Below are positions 1 to 12,902 of a DNA stretch of 64,000 bases, one piece after another. Position numbers and translations under genes: made by a program. This stretch comes from Diprion similis (Eukaryota > Arthropoda > Insecta > Hymenoptera > Diprionidae), in NCBI RefSeq assembly GCF_021155765.1, contig NC_060112.1, positions 17,236,001-17,300,000 of the forward strand, written 5' to 3'. Numbering within the stretch: the first letter of the stretch is position 1; each line of letters begins with the position of its first letter. The notes under the pieces are model-generated. The model was given only the letters and a program-made list of their open reading frames with translations. It made no database searches and was not told the DNA's origin.

Positions 1-3000
1 TCGTAGTAAATTGATAAACGATCGGATATTTTAGTTATTCGTAGCTGCGGTTCGTTATACAAGTCATAGTAAATAGATAGCTGCTTGAGTTGATTTTAAA
101 TTACGCCAATCCGCTGAAAGTGTGTAGACATAAGTATGTACAAGGCTTATGAATAAGTGTAAGTAAGCACGCGTGAAATTTATGGAGCACAGTGACGCAT
201 CTCGCTCATAAATTTATAAACCCATATGTACAAGACAACATCAATAATACATTCAGCTCACGATTTCATGCACAATGGTTAGCTTGCGAATGGAGTCATC
301 ACGTCGGAGTGTGCTAGAGAGTGTACCGTACATACGAATCATTTGAAAACGGCAGCACTTTATCATTGTCGTTGCCCGGTATACATGCGATTCCTCGAAC
401 GGAAGTATACACCTCTCGCCATAAAACGAATATCATATATACCTGCACGGAAATTCCGAATACGGAATTTTATGTGGAAAGTGACTTAAAAACAATCCGA
501 TTTCTGAAAAAGAATGGATATTACGAGATTTTCATTGGAAATACAGATATATTCTTGATCCTATAATTACTCGAAAGCTGATCTGAAAACGACATGTGTA
601 GTCATAATTAACAAGATCTTAATTAATGCTCACTTTTGGCTGGAAAAGGTATTCGAAAGAATGTAAAGCATGGTCACTTTATTCTATCAACAAACAATTT
701 ATCGATCTTAATTCTGGCTTCCACTTAAATTTTTACACGAAACTTGAATCGCTGCATGTGTAATATTTTTGGAGATGGACGATGGATTCAGCATCGTATT
801 AATGGTACACGTATGCATGTAGTATAGTATCAAGGCAAAACCGGTTTCAGCTAATTTTTCGCTCTCTTTAACAGAGAAAAGGTAAAAATTAGAATGTGTA
901 GGTATAATAAAGAGCAAAACAAAGTTCCGAAACCTCGCTCAATGAGTCACGAAACGTCTTTTTCTACAGCACTCCGGCACCGAGCATGAATTTATACTCA
1001 TTTTGTTATGAGTATCTTACACGATTCATCAGGATATGTTACATCTCTACGTATAATAAGGTATCAATTTCGATGATATCGTGTGCACGAGTGACGTTAA
1101 TTCCAGGAAAGAATCTAATCAACCGTTTCTTTCTCTTCCTCCAGTGCTTACTTTGTGTTCGACAAAACTGTATGTTATTACATGCATCATGGGACACGAA
1201 AAATAGATTATGATCTTGATATGAAATACTAAACCTCGAATTAATTCTATACCGGTGAATTAATTCTATACAACATAACAAATCGTGACGCTGACACTTA
1301 TAAGAAGTAATACAATAAGATCCCCGCGCTTCTATCTTACAATAATTTCTTTTTTAAATGATATTTATTCAGAACGCTCAACTGTGACCCGCAGTCAATA
1401 AGGTATCCAAATTGTCAAAATATATTACACCGATATTACAATGATTATAAAAGTTTTCATTGAGTCATATTGCTGGCTAGATTTAATTTGCAGCGAAAAC
1501 GAGAAATTTTAGTTTGCGGGCAATCAATTCGAATTCCAGGTAATATGATGATGGGGCGCCGAATCCAACCTGCAGACTACATGACGATATAAATAATGAC
1601 TCCACACCGTGATCCATACAATAATCAACAGGTGTGCTTCGAGAGGGAAAAACTGTGAAACCTAGTACAGTGCGTGAGATGGGCGACGACGAAGTGTTGT
1701 AACTCCATACTATGAGCTCGCAGATCAATTTACAATTACGTATACGCATTTTACAAGACACTACCCTTGGGGTATTCAAATGTGTATCATATACTCTCTT
1801 ATACATTTACTTCGCATGCATGGAAAATTTACCCTCGAAGGATTTGTCTGATATCTCTTGAAGCTTTCAAAATATACCGGGTGATGCGGCATGATTCAGA
1901 AGAAATGATAAGAAAATCAATGTTGAACCTACATTATCTATCATGTGATGTAGCTGTATAAACTTCTTCCCCAACGAGTTTTCACTCCTTCTGACACTTT
2001 GCAACTGCAATGAAGCCTACCACATGTGAACGTAATTATACGTATCTATTATCGCACTGCAAGGCGAGAATTTAATTTGCTCGTAACAACCACATTAGCA
2101 TCGTGTTTAAAAGAGATCAATTAGCAAAATATATAAGCGGTGTGTGAATGGAGAGCGAGTTTCGACGCATAAAAAACGCGTACAAGAAATAATTTACAGG
2201 GACAAATTAAACATAAAAATACGTGGCTAGAGAAAGGTGTATGAATGGAGAACCTCTGCACAGGTATGTCGTAAACGGAAATACACGTATACGTACGGTT
2301 TAACCCGTCCTCGAAACTTCTTCGCCCACGCCGTTGAACGAGAACCGGCAAGAGGATCGGTTCGAGGAGTTGAACAATAACGTAAACCGGAGATATACAT
2401 ATCAATAATATTGTAACATAGACAGTTTATTCCATAACCGTGAAAATTGACCCTCGTCTGTCAGTTGGCCAATGACAATTGAATCAACGGCGAGGTTCTG
2501 ATTTAGTAAAAAAAAAAAAAAAGGTACATTTCAACGCTCAATATTTTTCAGATTTTGACATGCGCAGCATACAATTTTCAATTGCCGGAGACTGATGCGT
2601 AATGTTTACTAAAAAAATTTCATACTGGACATAAATTATATTATACTATATAGTATATCTAAGAACACGATACTCGTGGACAAAGGCAGGTGCAATTAAG
2701 AAAGTGTGTACCGTGTACCTACATTCAGAACAACTTGTTTGAGAAACGGCAAGCAATGATAACGGTACTGGCTGTATACGCCTTAAGGGACCGCCGCTTT
2801 ACTGTTATGACTCCATTATTTGATCCCTGATTAAGATGGAAATTCATCCATTACACCGTACTACGGGGTTCGATAAAAGTAAAATCCAATTTATGTAGTG
2901 GTTTATCAGTTAATTGTCATTTATTCGTATGCTGTATCATGATATTCTGTGCGTGAGAAAAGTTCCGTATCTGTTCGGAATCGACCCAATTACAGCCGGT

Positions 3001-6000
3001 TTATTTTAATCAAGTTTACATTACCTCCATCATTGGTTTCTAGCAATAAGAAGCAAACATCTATGTCTCACGTTATGTCTATGTGCATCTCCGTGTTTAA
3101 ATAAACAACAAAAAAGCAGTCAAACAGCGTATGAACTTTTACGCAGCTCCGCAGATCAAGGTAGATGGTACAGGCGTACTTGACAACGGGAATTGTGAAA
3201 TTCTTACCCAATAATTGTAGCGGCAAACCAGCTGATTACGAGAGAAAACTCACCGATAAGAATTAAGAACCCCTGGTAATATAGAGTCTCCGTGTGCACA
3301 GTGGACTGAAGAAAACGATGACCCGTTGCAGTTGGCAAGTCGAACGAGACGTGAATCGGCACCAGACCGTGAAACTCTCGCTTTCAAATGAGGCCCGAAC
3401 TAAGTATCCGAGATACACATCGTACGAATCATTGGGCCCTAGGCGTTTACACAGATCACAAATGTATTATCTCGTTATAATTATTGAAGAGCGGTAAAAT
3501 CTGCACATATTATAATTTTAAAAAAATAATAACGCGCGTTTATCTGCATAATTTCGCGCAGGTCATCCACGTTTCATTTCGCACTTGGGACATACGTAAT
3601 TCCTCTCTTCTACACCTATGTCCTCCGACACCCACGTGTCTCCTCCTTCGGTCCTTTTAGACTCTCGACCTGTTCACCTGACACTCAGATCGGCACTCCG
3701 CGCATTAACACACGAGGACGCGACACCGACTGCCGCAGTGCTTCAGATGTCGGCGCTTATCTCGGTGCTCTCTCGGCGACGCGTGCAGCACGTAACAGGT
3801 AAAACCACTCCGGAGCTGAAACTCCGTTCAGGACGCGAGGCAAGGTGTTAAGCGCAAACCCACCGCCCTGCGGCTCGTCGCGATGCATTGTGTCGCCGTG
3901 CTGCGGCCCCACCTTACGCCGTTCTACCTCCGCCCTCCGCGTCGAGATCCCCAGGTAAAAATCCAGGGCTAGCCGCGAGAGTCGCCGGCGCGCCTTAACG
4001 CCGGAGGAAGTCGAGGGATCGGTAGCGAGCCACGATATTATAATTATGGTTATAGTTATACCGGGCTGATTCTTTGTCAACCGTGGGCCCACCTTTCCCG
4101 CATGTCTTCGTCCGGGAGACGATCTATTATCTTCTTTTTTTTTGTTGATATGTATATTTTCATCATTTACTTTGGATTTTAGGTAAAACTAAGTTGAGGA
4201 CGATTCTCAAATGTGAGTTAATTCGATAGATCTTTAGTCAAATTTACAGGAAAAGAAAACTAAAATCGAATTTATCGAATTCGTACCCGATATGTATAAT
4301 TCATAGTTTTTCTTATCCGTAATTAACGCATTTGGAAAAAATAAATGAAGAAATTGGAAATTTTGGAATTTAGCTGTATGTACCCAGATTGGCGGTTGCC
4401 ATCTAAACACGTGTTTTATATCAGCTATACAGCCTATCCGTCAAGGCTAAGATTATTTTGCTAAACCTAACGAGTATTACACCACGCTCATACCAATGAT
4501 GGTCTCATTCAAGAATCCTCAGACAAACACATGTTACTCGTTGTTGCGTACATGCTTGTGGAAGGCATAGATCGAAATAGCTATTCTCGGATGTAGTACA
4601 TACGGCATACCAGTCGGAAACTATTTTCCTGTATTCGCAACACGTCGCGACCACGAATCATAGTTCGACCGCCTATAAGCAGGCAACCCAAGTGACATCC
4701 GTGAATTTACCGGTAAAGACCAGAGTTTAAAAGACCATAAACATAAATTTTTGGTGAACTATGAGTATCAAGAACATACTACGCATACATGTATGCCGAG
4801 TCATTAAAGCCTAATATAGGTTTCATTTATTTCATGTATGGGACTCTATTGTCAAATTAAATCCGATTGAATTGAAAGAACTGGTGGCAGTAATAATAAG
4901 ATTTTAGAAGATTTTCGGCGACAGCAAGTAAAAAGAACCGCGTTACACCAACTCTTTTTGACACATTTCTATACAATCGTTATTTCATACAGTTTCGTCG
5001 TAAACTTTGTAATATTACAATAATTATCAGAGAAAAGGAAAATATCATGTTTGAATACACTTGAATAAACAGTTATATTTCGGATTTATGATCGCAGCCT
5101 CTTTCTGTACGTACGATATAGTGATATACAAACTGAAATGCGTATATATCTTCTCGAAATATGAAAATATAATTTTGATGAATTAGGTTTTCACGAGGCA
5201 ACGGTACGTTACAATGAATTTGTTATATCATTTTTTCAAAACTGCACTCATGGATTGATACAGCTTATCAGCAAAAAGACGTAATAAAAAAATTTCTTAT
5301 AAATGAAACAATTTTGGATCTTCGTAATAACTGGGTAATTACATAAGTGTATCAATATGTATAATACATTATAATTAATGGACTAAATACTTAGTCACTA
5401 TATTACATATCATAAGTTTGGCATAATAAAAACTAAACAATAGAGACAGGTATTTTGATACTTCTACCAACTAAATATGACTTAGTAAATTGTTAAAAAA
5501 CATTTATAAATTATTGATTCCAAACAATATTCTGTATTTATATAAGATTATTTGCAAATTGTCGCATAGAACCGTATCATTTCATCAATCTACGATTTCA
5601 AATCTTTCTAGTAGAAATACCAATACAGCATTAATAACATAATGTAGTGGAAATTCGAAAGTAGAGAAAATAATTTGGTTCCAAAATGTACTGTTCGCTT
5701 TGTAATATATCGATATCAAAATCGTGAAATGTTTATGTTGAATGATGATTCAGTAGATGTGAATAATATAATTATTACTATTACACAGAATAGATTAATA
5801 TAGCTCTAGTAAAATAGATGCTCTCTACTCTACTATATATATAATTTTTATATGATAATATCATTAAATTTACTCTTCAATATTTGTATTTTAAACATTG
5901 TAATATCCTTTGTCGCGATTATAATCTTACTTATTTAAATACACCACAAGTTACAACGCTTTATTAATGTTGAGATTCAAAGTATGATGAAATTTTACAA

Positions 6001-7265
6001 AGCGAAAAGGAAAACAAAAGTAAATGAAGGTGTTCGCAAAGAATTTGAGATAGACAGATTGATGAGTATAAAAATTAAGAGGTCAATCGATTCTCTGTTG
6101 CTCAATAAATACTAGTCTGATTACAAGTGAGATTGATAACGCAATAATAACTCAGTGCTTGGTGTCAAGATTTGTAAAGTAACATTTCCACCATGATTAT
6201 TACTTAAGAGTACGAGATAATTGTGCTCTGCTTTTAATACATTTCTCGAAAACAATATTATTCAAAAAGGTACTCATAATGTTGAACACAATCGATATAG
6301 AGGACAGAAATCGATTCCGCAATATACTAATTCGAGTATTATTACATTACGTATATTACGTTGTCACACCTATATGCATTAAACTTTTCTTTCATTACCA
6401 TTTAGAATATAGGTATATACATACATATATATTTGATTTCACGCAATAGACACATAAACATTTAAACGTTTCTTCCCACTTATCTCGTTCTGACGAAGCA
6501 GAAAGCAGGACATACCATTCTGGACAAAGTTTACGGTAGGTATTTCTTGGTTTTCAAGAATACACGAAATAGAATAGCTTGTCTTTCATAGGTATAAGAG
6601 CTGTTTTACTGTCAAAGGGAAGATGATGCTCTTAAGTTTAAATCGATCAAGTTCTTCTATCACATACGTCTAGACTCCGGCGTATCGCGTTATTTTTACT
6701 GTCCAACTTAATTGTACTTTTTTGGACATGTTATCATATTTGAACCCTTCATCTGTTGCAAAATTTTATTGCATTCTTCGATCCTAAATACTTAGTGAGA
6801 CTATTTTTATCACACTATAACTCACGAAAAAAGCGAATTCAATATCAATCCATAGAGAGCTTGGCGCAATTATTTTCTGGACTCAATCAAGTTTAAGGTA
6901 CACCTGGTATATGTGTATGAGTTGAATATTTCTGTATAATATTTCAGAAACGATTGGTTTATACGAAATCAGATTAGAGTCATCCGCAATATAAATAATT
7001 TACGTAGTTTAGTGTATAAGTTATCGTTAAGATAATATAGCAGTTAAGATTTTTGGTCTTCGAATATGTTCAATGTGTTGTTTTCGTGTGCTTTCCTCTG
7101 TTTTTTTTCGTTTTCGTTTTTTTAACAAGATGACGGAAGGAGTGATAAGTAACTTTTATAGTCAGTCTCGTGTATCTTGGCACAAACTGAAATCATGAAA
7201 CAGCTACTGAAAAATGTAATTCATTTCCAGGACGTTAAGAAGATTGGCATTAGAGGAGCTACGAT
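1..7265. other. Intergenic region left of the tetraspanin gene; no supported gene
   Basis: I see no convincing coding region here. The open frames are short (up to about 110 codons), AT-rich or low in complexity, lie on both strands, and show no recognisable domain or splice-linked continuation. The interval contains a poly-A run at about 2508-2522, the GC-rich island listed separately, and very AT-rich sequence at about 4.8-7.2 kb. Part of that last stretch should be the 3' UTR and polyadenylation region of the minus-strand tetraspanin gene, whose stop codon is at 7266-7268. Confidence 0.5.
3600..4110. promoter_or_regulatory. GC-rich island, possible promoter or first exon
   Basis: This block is markedly richer in G+C and CpG than the AT-rich DNA on both sides. 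It has short open frames on both strands (plus 3618-3851, minus 3757-4092) that look like by-products of composition, since neither resembles a known protein. A consensus-like plus-strand donor (CAG followed by GTAAAA) lies at about 3799. The block could be the promoter or first exon of a gene leaving the window or joining distant exons, but nothing here proves that. Confidence 0.3.
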
Positions 7266-10200
7266 TTAGGCTTTGTATCTGTCAGATGAGCCAATGGCGC
7301 AGCACAGAACCAATGCAAAGATCAGACCGAGTAGCTCCAGTATTCCAGCTCCGATAATTACACCCAGCACGATGCTCATGTGTTTCTCAAGCGCGTCCAC
7401 AAGCTTGTTCAAACATCCCTAGAAAAGGTAAAAAAACATCGTTTACAACCGACACTTTATGCCAATTGTTACATTGTTCGTCCTGTTTGTCCAATTTATC
7501 GACAATGTAAATAACTCAAGAGATATATCAAAGTTTTATATACGAATTTGAAACAGAGCGTAATACACCATGTACTCAAGACAAATGTGAACATTACCTC
7601 TTCATAAATCACTGAACCGATTGCGTCGCCGGGTTTAAGAGCGTCCTGGCAATTTGGACTTCCCTTATCTTTGCAGCAGGATTGCGGCACGCGGTAATAG
7701 CTATTGTCAGCAGTGACGCCAATTTTAATACCGCCAGCACGATCCTTTTGCACGTACTGACTGCCAGCCCAGTTTGCCGGTCCAGTTACGCCGCAGCAGC
7801 GCAAATCCGATTGGATAGCGTCTATAGTAGCCGTACGAGATGAGATCACTCCGTACTCGGACTAAACAAAAACATTTTCACATAATTATTACAGTTCATG
7901 CGGTCGCAGGATAGATGATAATAAAACGGAAAGGAGAAAGCCGCAACCAAAAATAGAATAACGATTATCTAGCAAAAATGGAAGGATGGATATTTATTCA
8001 CCTTGACAGTGTTGGCAACCGATGCCTCGACGAGCTGCTTCAGGCGTTCGCTGTTGCTGTAGAGCCAGGCTCCTGCTGCAATCTGGGCGACAATCACGAC
8101 GAGTAGGCAGCTGAAAAAACCGACTAGCATGCATTGGGACTCGCGGAAGGCGCCGCAGCACCCCAAGATAGCGACTATCAGCATGAGCACTCCAGCCGCC
8201 AGGAGAATGTACAATCCGGCATGGTAATTGTGCTCTTCTTGGGCCAATGACACAATGAATGTTGGGTCAGTCAGCATCCATATCGCCAAGATAACCGTAG
8301 CCGAAGCTACCGCCTGGAGAACAAAAAGAAATACAAATATAAATCGATATGCATTATACCGGCAACTGTAATGCAGGTGTTGGTATTGGATCTTTATCAA
8401 TCATTGAACGAAATTCAAGCAAGGCTTTTTATGCTCATTAGGCATCCCCGTGTATGGAAATCGTCACCGAAAGCGTGTGAGTACCTCAACCAGATGTCGG
8501 TGCGTTATGAGAGGACTAGTTCCAGATGGTAAGAACATACCCGATACTGCCTGACACGACACGAACGCTAATTTCACCAATTTTTGGCCGAAACTGGCCG
8601 AAACCGAAACCGAAACCAAAACCGAAACTTCGTTCAGTCTTCAATAGTAACATTTTTGTGTGATAAAGCCAATCGTCCGTGAAATCATGGATGTATACCG
8701 TATTTGTATATAACGATCCCATTTCATTACTATAATAATAACCCACCAACTTTCGTAATTATCACCCCGTGTTTACCAACCCCTGGACCCGATAACTAAA
8801 TTGACCCTCCGGCACTATCATCAATCACTGTAACAACACAGGCATGAAGACCGCATATGCAATTTCCGCAACATTAATAATAAAGTATATAATCCTGTCA
8901 AAGTAGCATACATCAACTATACTGTATGAATCTTATCAGAATCCTAGCTGAAATTTCCTCTCGTCAATCTTAACGCCAAAAGAAACGATTTTGGGGGTGT
9001 TACATAACATCTCTAAATTGTATAAAGTCTCTCTATGTTTGTACATAATATGACAAAATAGACGAAAATAGGAATTATGTCAGACGCGGTTTAATGCTTC
9101 GCTTATATCTTCGCTTACATCTTTTTCAGTTTTTATTTATAATTCGCAGTTCATTCAAACGTCGAGATCGGTATAGAAGTGTGCGTGATCACGTGGGGCA
9201 AAAAACACAAATACTAAACATACGGAAACCCGCACGTGATGCGCTCACAGAAACGCGCTCGGCTTAATCTAGCCCAGCAATGACGTAAGATGATACTCTC
9301 TCAAGGTTCTGCCTTATTCAGACTTTCAGACAGACGCCAGCCTTTTACGTTATAACGAATGCTGCTGCTGCTGCCGCCACTGCGCCTTATACCGCCTTAC
9401 AGCTGTGACAGAATTTCCTCTCCAAAGTTTCAAATTTCACTCAGCGTTATACGGGGTTCATTTCCTCGTACCTACTATTATTACCATGAACGCGTGACAT
9501 CTTGTTATATTTACATTTTTTATATACGCCTCATATATAAATCTAAACATATACAAGTGAGGTACAACCAAATTTGGTATCCTTCATATTAGATTTGTTC
9601 TGCAGAAGAACATTGTAAATACGACTAATTCGAACCGTGCGGAATGGTTCCCCATACATACGTATGTTAGTCTCTCTCAAAATTCTGCGAAATTCATAAC
9701 GCCGAATATTGAGATCAAAGGCTTGCAAGAACCGATCGTAACTTACGTTTTATTCCTTATTTTATAGCCTTGGATAGCAAATTTTGAATATTCTCAATCA
9801 TGATTATAATTAACTACCGCATCACTCGTCCGTGATTATTTTTGCATTAATATAATGATTAGTTGTGAAAGGCGTCAAGTTTCACTGCGGTTGTGACCAT
9901 ACAGTGTCAATAACAATTGATTCGCTGACCAATTTTGCACATACAAGTAAAATTTTCTTACGCCAATCGGCAGCGTTGAATAATATACGATAATTTCGTC
10001 CATCGAAGATACCGCGAAAACACAATTTCATACGCGTACAATTTCACGAATGTAGTTCAAAGAAAATAACAACATAGTCCATCAAAAGCCGTGTCTTTAT
10101 GTAATTTATATAAATTATTGGAAAAATTATAATATATGAATGTATTTTCGAAAGTGGATCAAAATCGAATCGAAACTAAAAGGATCTCTTTCCAATCCCG

Positions 10201-12867
10201 CCTCTGCATGGAATCCACAATTCTTTCGATTCTCGAGTCACGTCGCAAAGTGAAATCATCTCATGCAATTATATGTATACAACGTGTATAATATTGTTAG
10301 TAAATCGATCGACAACGTCCTGAAAGCATTTGTCCGAAATTTTTAGATAAAGAGAACGTTATTCTGCAGGGACGAGAATCGTGTGAGGCGAGTTTGATTC
10401 GGGTGTAATCGATTTAGTCCAGAACCTCGTCCCTTTGGAATCGCAAACAACCCCTAGCGAATTCCCTATAACGTGCGTCCGTATAAATTCTCCCCCAGGG
10501 AAGAAAAGGGGAGAATAGTGCCGAGAAGAGGGCAAGAATAGAAAAAAGGAAGAAATTCCAGAGAGTAAAGAGGGAGAGAAAGAATTCGGGGAAAGAATTG
10601 CTTGGGTGAAAAAAATTCTCGGTTATAAGGGAAGAAGCTGGCCAACTGAATTCGAGCCTGCCTGCCTGAAGTGAAACCCGCAGAAGTAAGATTGAAAAGA
10701 AAACTCCTGTCATTAAAAAGCCTCGCGTATTTCCTACACATCAAATATTCAATTTCAGAGAATTTTTTTTTTTTTTTGTTTTTTTTTTTTGTTAAGATAC
10801 ACCGACGCTTCTCTCGAGTGAATATGGACGTAACATAAAATTACAAACTTGTCATATTGTTATGGTTACAGAAATGGAATGAATTCGGTGGAAGTTCAAC
10901 CTTGTTAGACAGCTCAAGCAAGAGCAAAGGGAGAGAAAAAAGCCACGGATCGAAGGGAGTGGTATCGGAATGAGAAATGGATCGGCATCATAAGTGGTTC
11001 GGCTTCGTTGTACGAGTGTAATATCGATAGTGGTTTAGGGAATCCTTTATCCGGCATTACAGCCGTTTTTGTTCCTCCAGTTTGCCTACGAGCTATAAGT
11101 CCTGTAAATCGTTCCCGTTCTCTGTTCCCAGTCGTCACGGTCGTCGCGCGTCCTTCCCTCCATAAACCAGAACGATATATATTCCGGCCAGGGTTCGGAT
11201 CCACCCCAAGATAATAAAACGCCCGCGCTTTCCTCCAGCTTTTTGTAATCTACGAGCTGGAATTTTCTCTGAGCGCCGAAAGTATAGAAGAGAAGAAAAA
11301 GGGAAAGGAAAAGCTACACAACCAGAAAAACCCTCAACGGTAGACGGTAAGAAATTATCTTGATGTTTTTGTTCGCGAAAATCTATATATATATATATAG
11401 TATGTGCGTGTGCGGTGTACATCTGGAATAAGAAAAACGTGTGACGTGGGAAGAAAATAAAAAATTTTGCGAACTAAAATCAATCGGGTTAAATTTCAGT
11501 GAGAGAATTACCTCCCTATTTATTATATATGTATACAAAAATGTGAAACAATCAACTCGACTTTCACTTTTAAATCCTTGATTCTGATACATTTTTCTGT
11601 TGATGTTTGCAATGGGATGAAAAAAATTATCATGAAAAAATAACAACGCCAAGTTTTTCTCCAAATTTGGCCCTTGCAGCAACGGAAGCAGCGCCCGCAG
11701 TGATTATAAGCTTAATCGTCATAGCTTGACGTAACGCAGCATGCCGCGAGATTCGTCGGATGCGCATGAATAATTAAAGTACCAGCCAGACTGCCTGCGC
11801 CTGAGATTTGTATGTAGGTATATACGTTAATGTACTTTGTACTGTATACCAGACGTAGGTAGGTTATTCACATTATACATACAAACAATATTGTATACCA
11901 TGCGCGTACATATATGCAGTCGTAAATTATTACAAACCGCATTTAACGTTGCTGGACCGCTGCAGCGAAGAGAAGAAACGCGGTAGTACGCGCATTAGAC
12001 AAGAATACTCATGAAAGTCTCCTGCTGGCGACGTAGGCATACGTGTATTGTGCATCAGTGTAACAGTGTGTGCTAAACTCGTGTGCATCCGCTTCAAAAG
12101 ACGCCGTAATACCCTCAAGCTATACATATATTGTATTTATATGTATATCTATACGTGTATACACCGTCATACCCTCGGATTAAATTAGATGTTTTCCCCC
12201 TTCTGAATTTCATTCAAATATGTATCATGCATACATGTATTACATGGGCTACTCTTCTTGCATAAAATATAAGAACATTTTTCTCTTCCCTATTTCACTT
12301 ACAGAATTGTTACTCTAATTATAAGTTTTCAAGCTTATAGAGAGCAGAACGTGCGGTGAATACTAATGATAGAAATTATGTGTATATATATATATATATA
12401 TATTCCCATAAAAGTTCCCAGCTTATAAGTGCGACGAGAAACTTGTAAGAGTTTCATTGGGTGCGCGTGGGTTTGGCAGCATCAGTGCCTTGTACCTAGC
12501 CTCGAGTGCATACAAAAAAGGGTTTCAAAGGCGGGCAGAAGTGCTCGGGATATCGTGAGAGACCTTTTACAGCCGATACAAACGCAGTGGTAATAATTCC
12601 AGGGACAAACAAGCCGCGGCGCAACTTTCTTTATTAGGGAATATAGGTATGCATATATACCTATACGCCCGTGTTGTATTATACTATAAACACACAAATG
12701 GACGAATTATTTGGAAAAGTCTGTAGACGGGATGAAAAATAATGGGCTAAAACGATTCGCGCTCATTTAGTGCTCGGACTAGTTACATTTTACTCTAAAA
12801 AACCGGAATCAAGTGCATGCTATACAAGAGTTTTGCAAACGTTGACGGATACTGAAAACGGGCATTG

Positions 12868-12902
<35 letters not shown>

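Noticed and set aside
10414-10744. Two overlapping Phe/Leu/Ser-rich minus-strand ORFs
   Set aside because: They arise from the purine-rich low-complexity tract on the plus strand.
11741-11772. CGAGATTCGTCGGATG shared in near-identical form with about 40750-40765
   Set aside because: About 15 bp of similarity only, with no extension on either side; consistent with chance.
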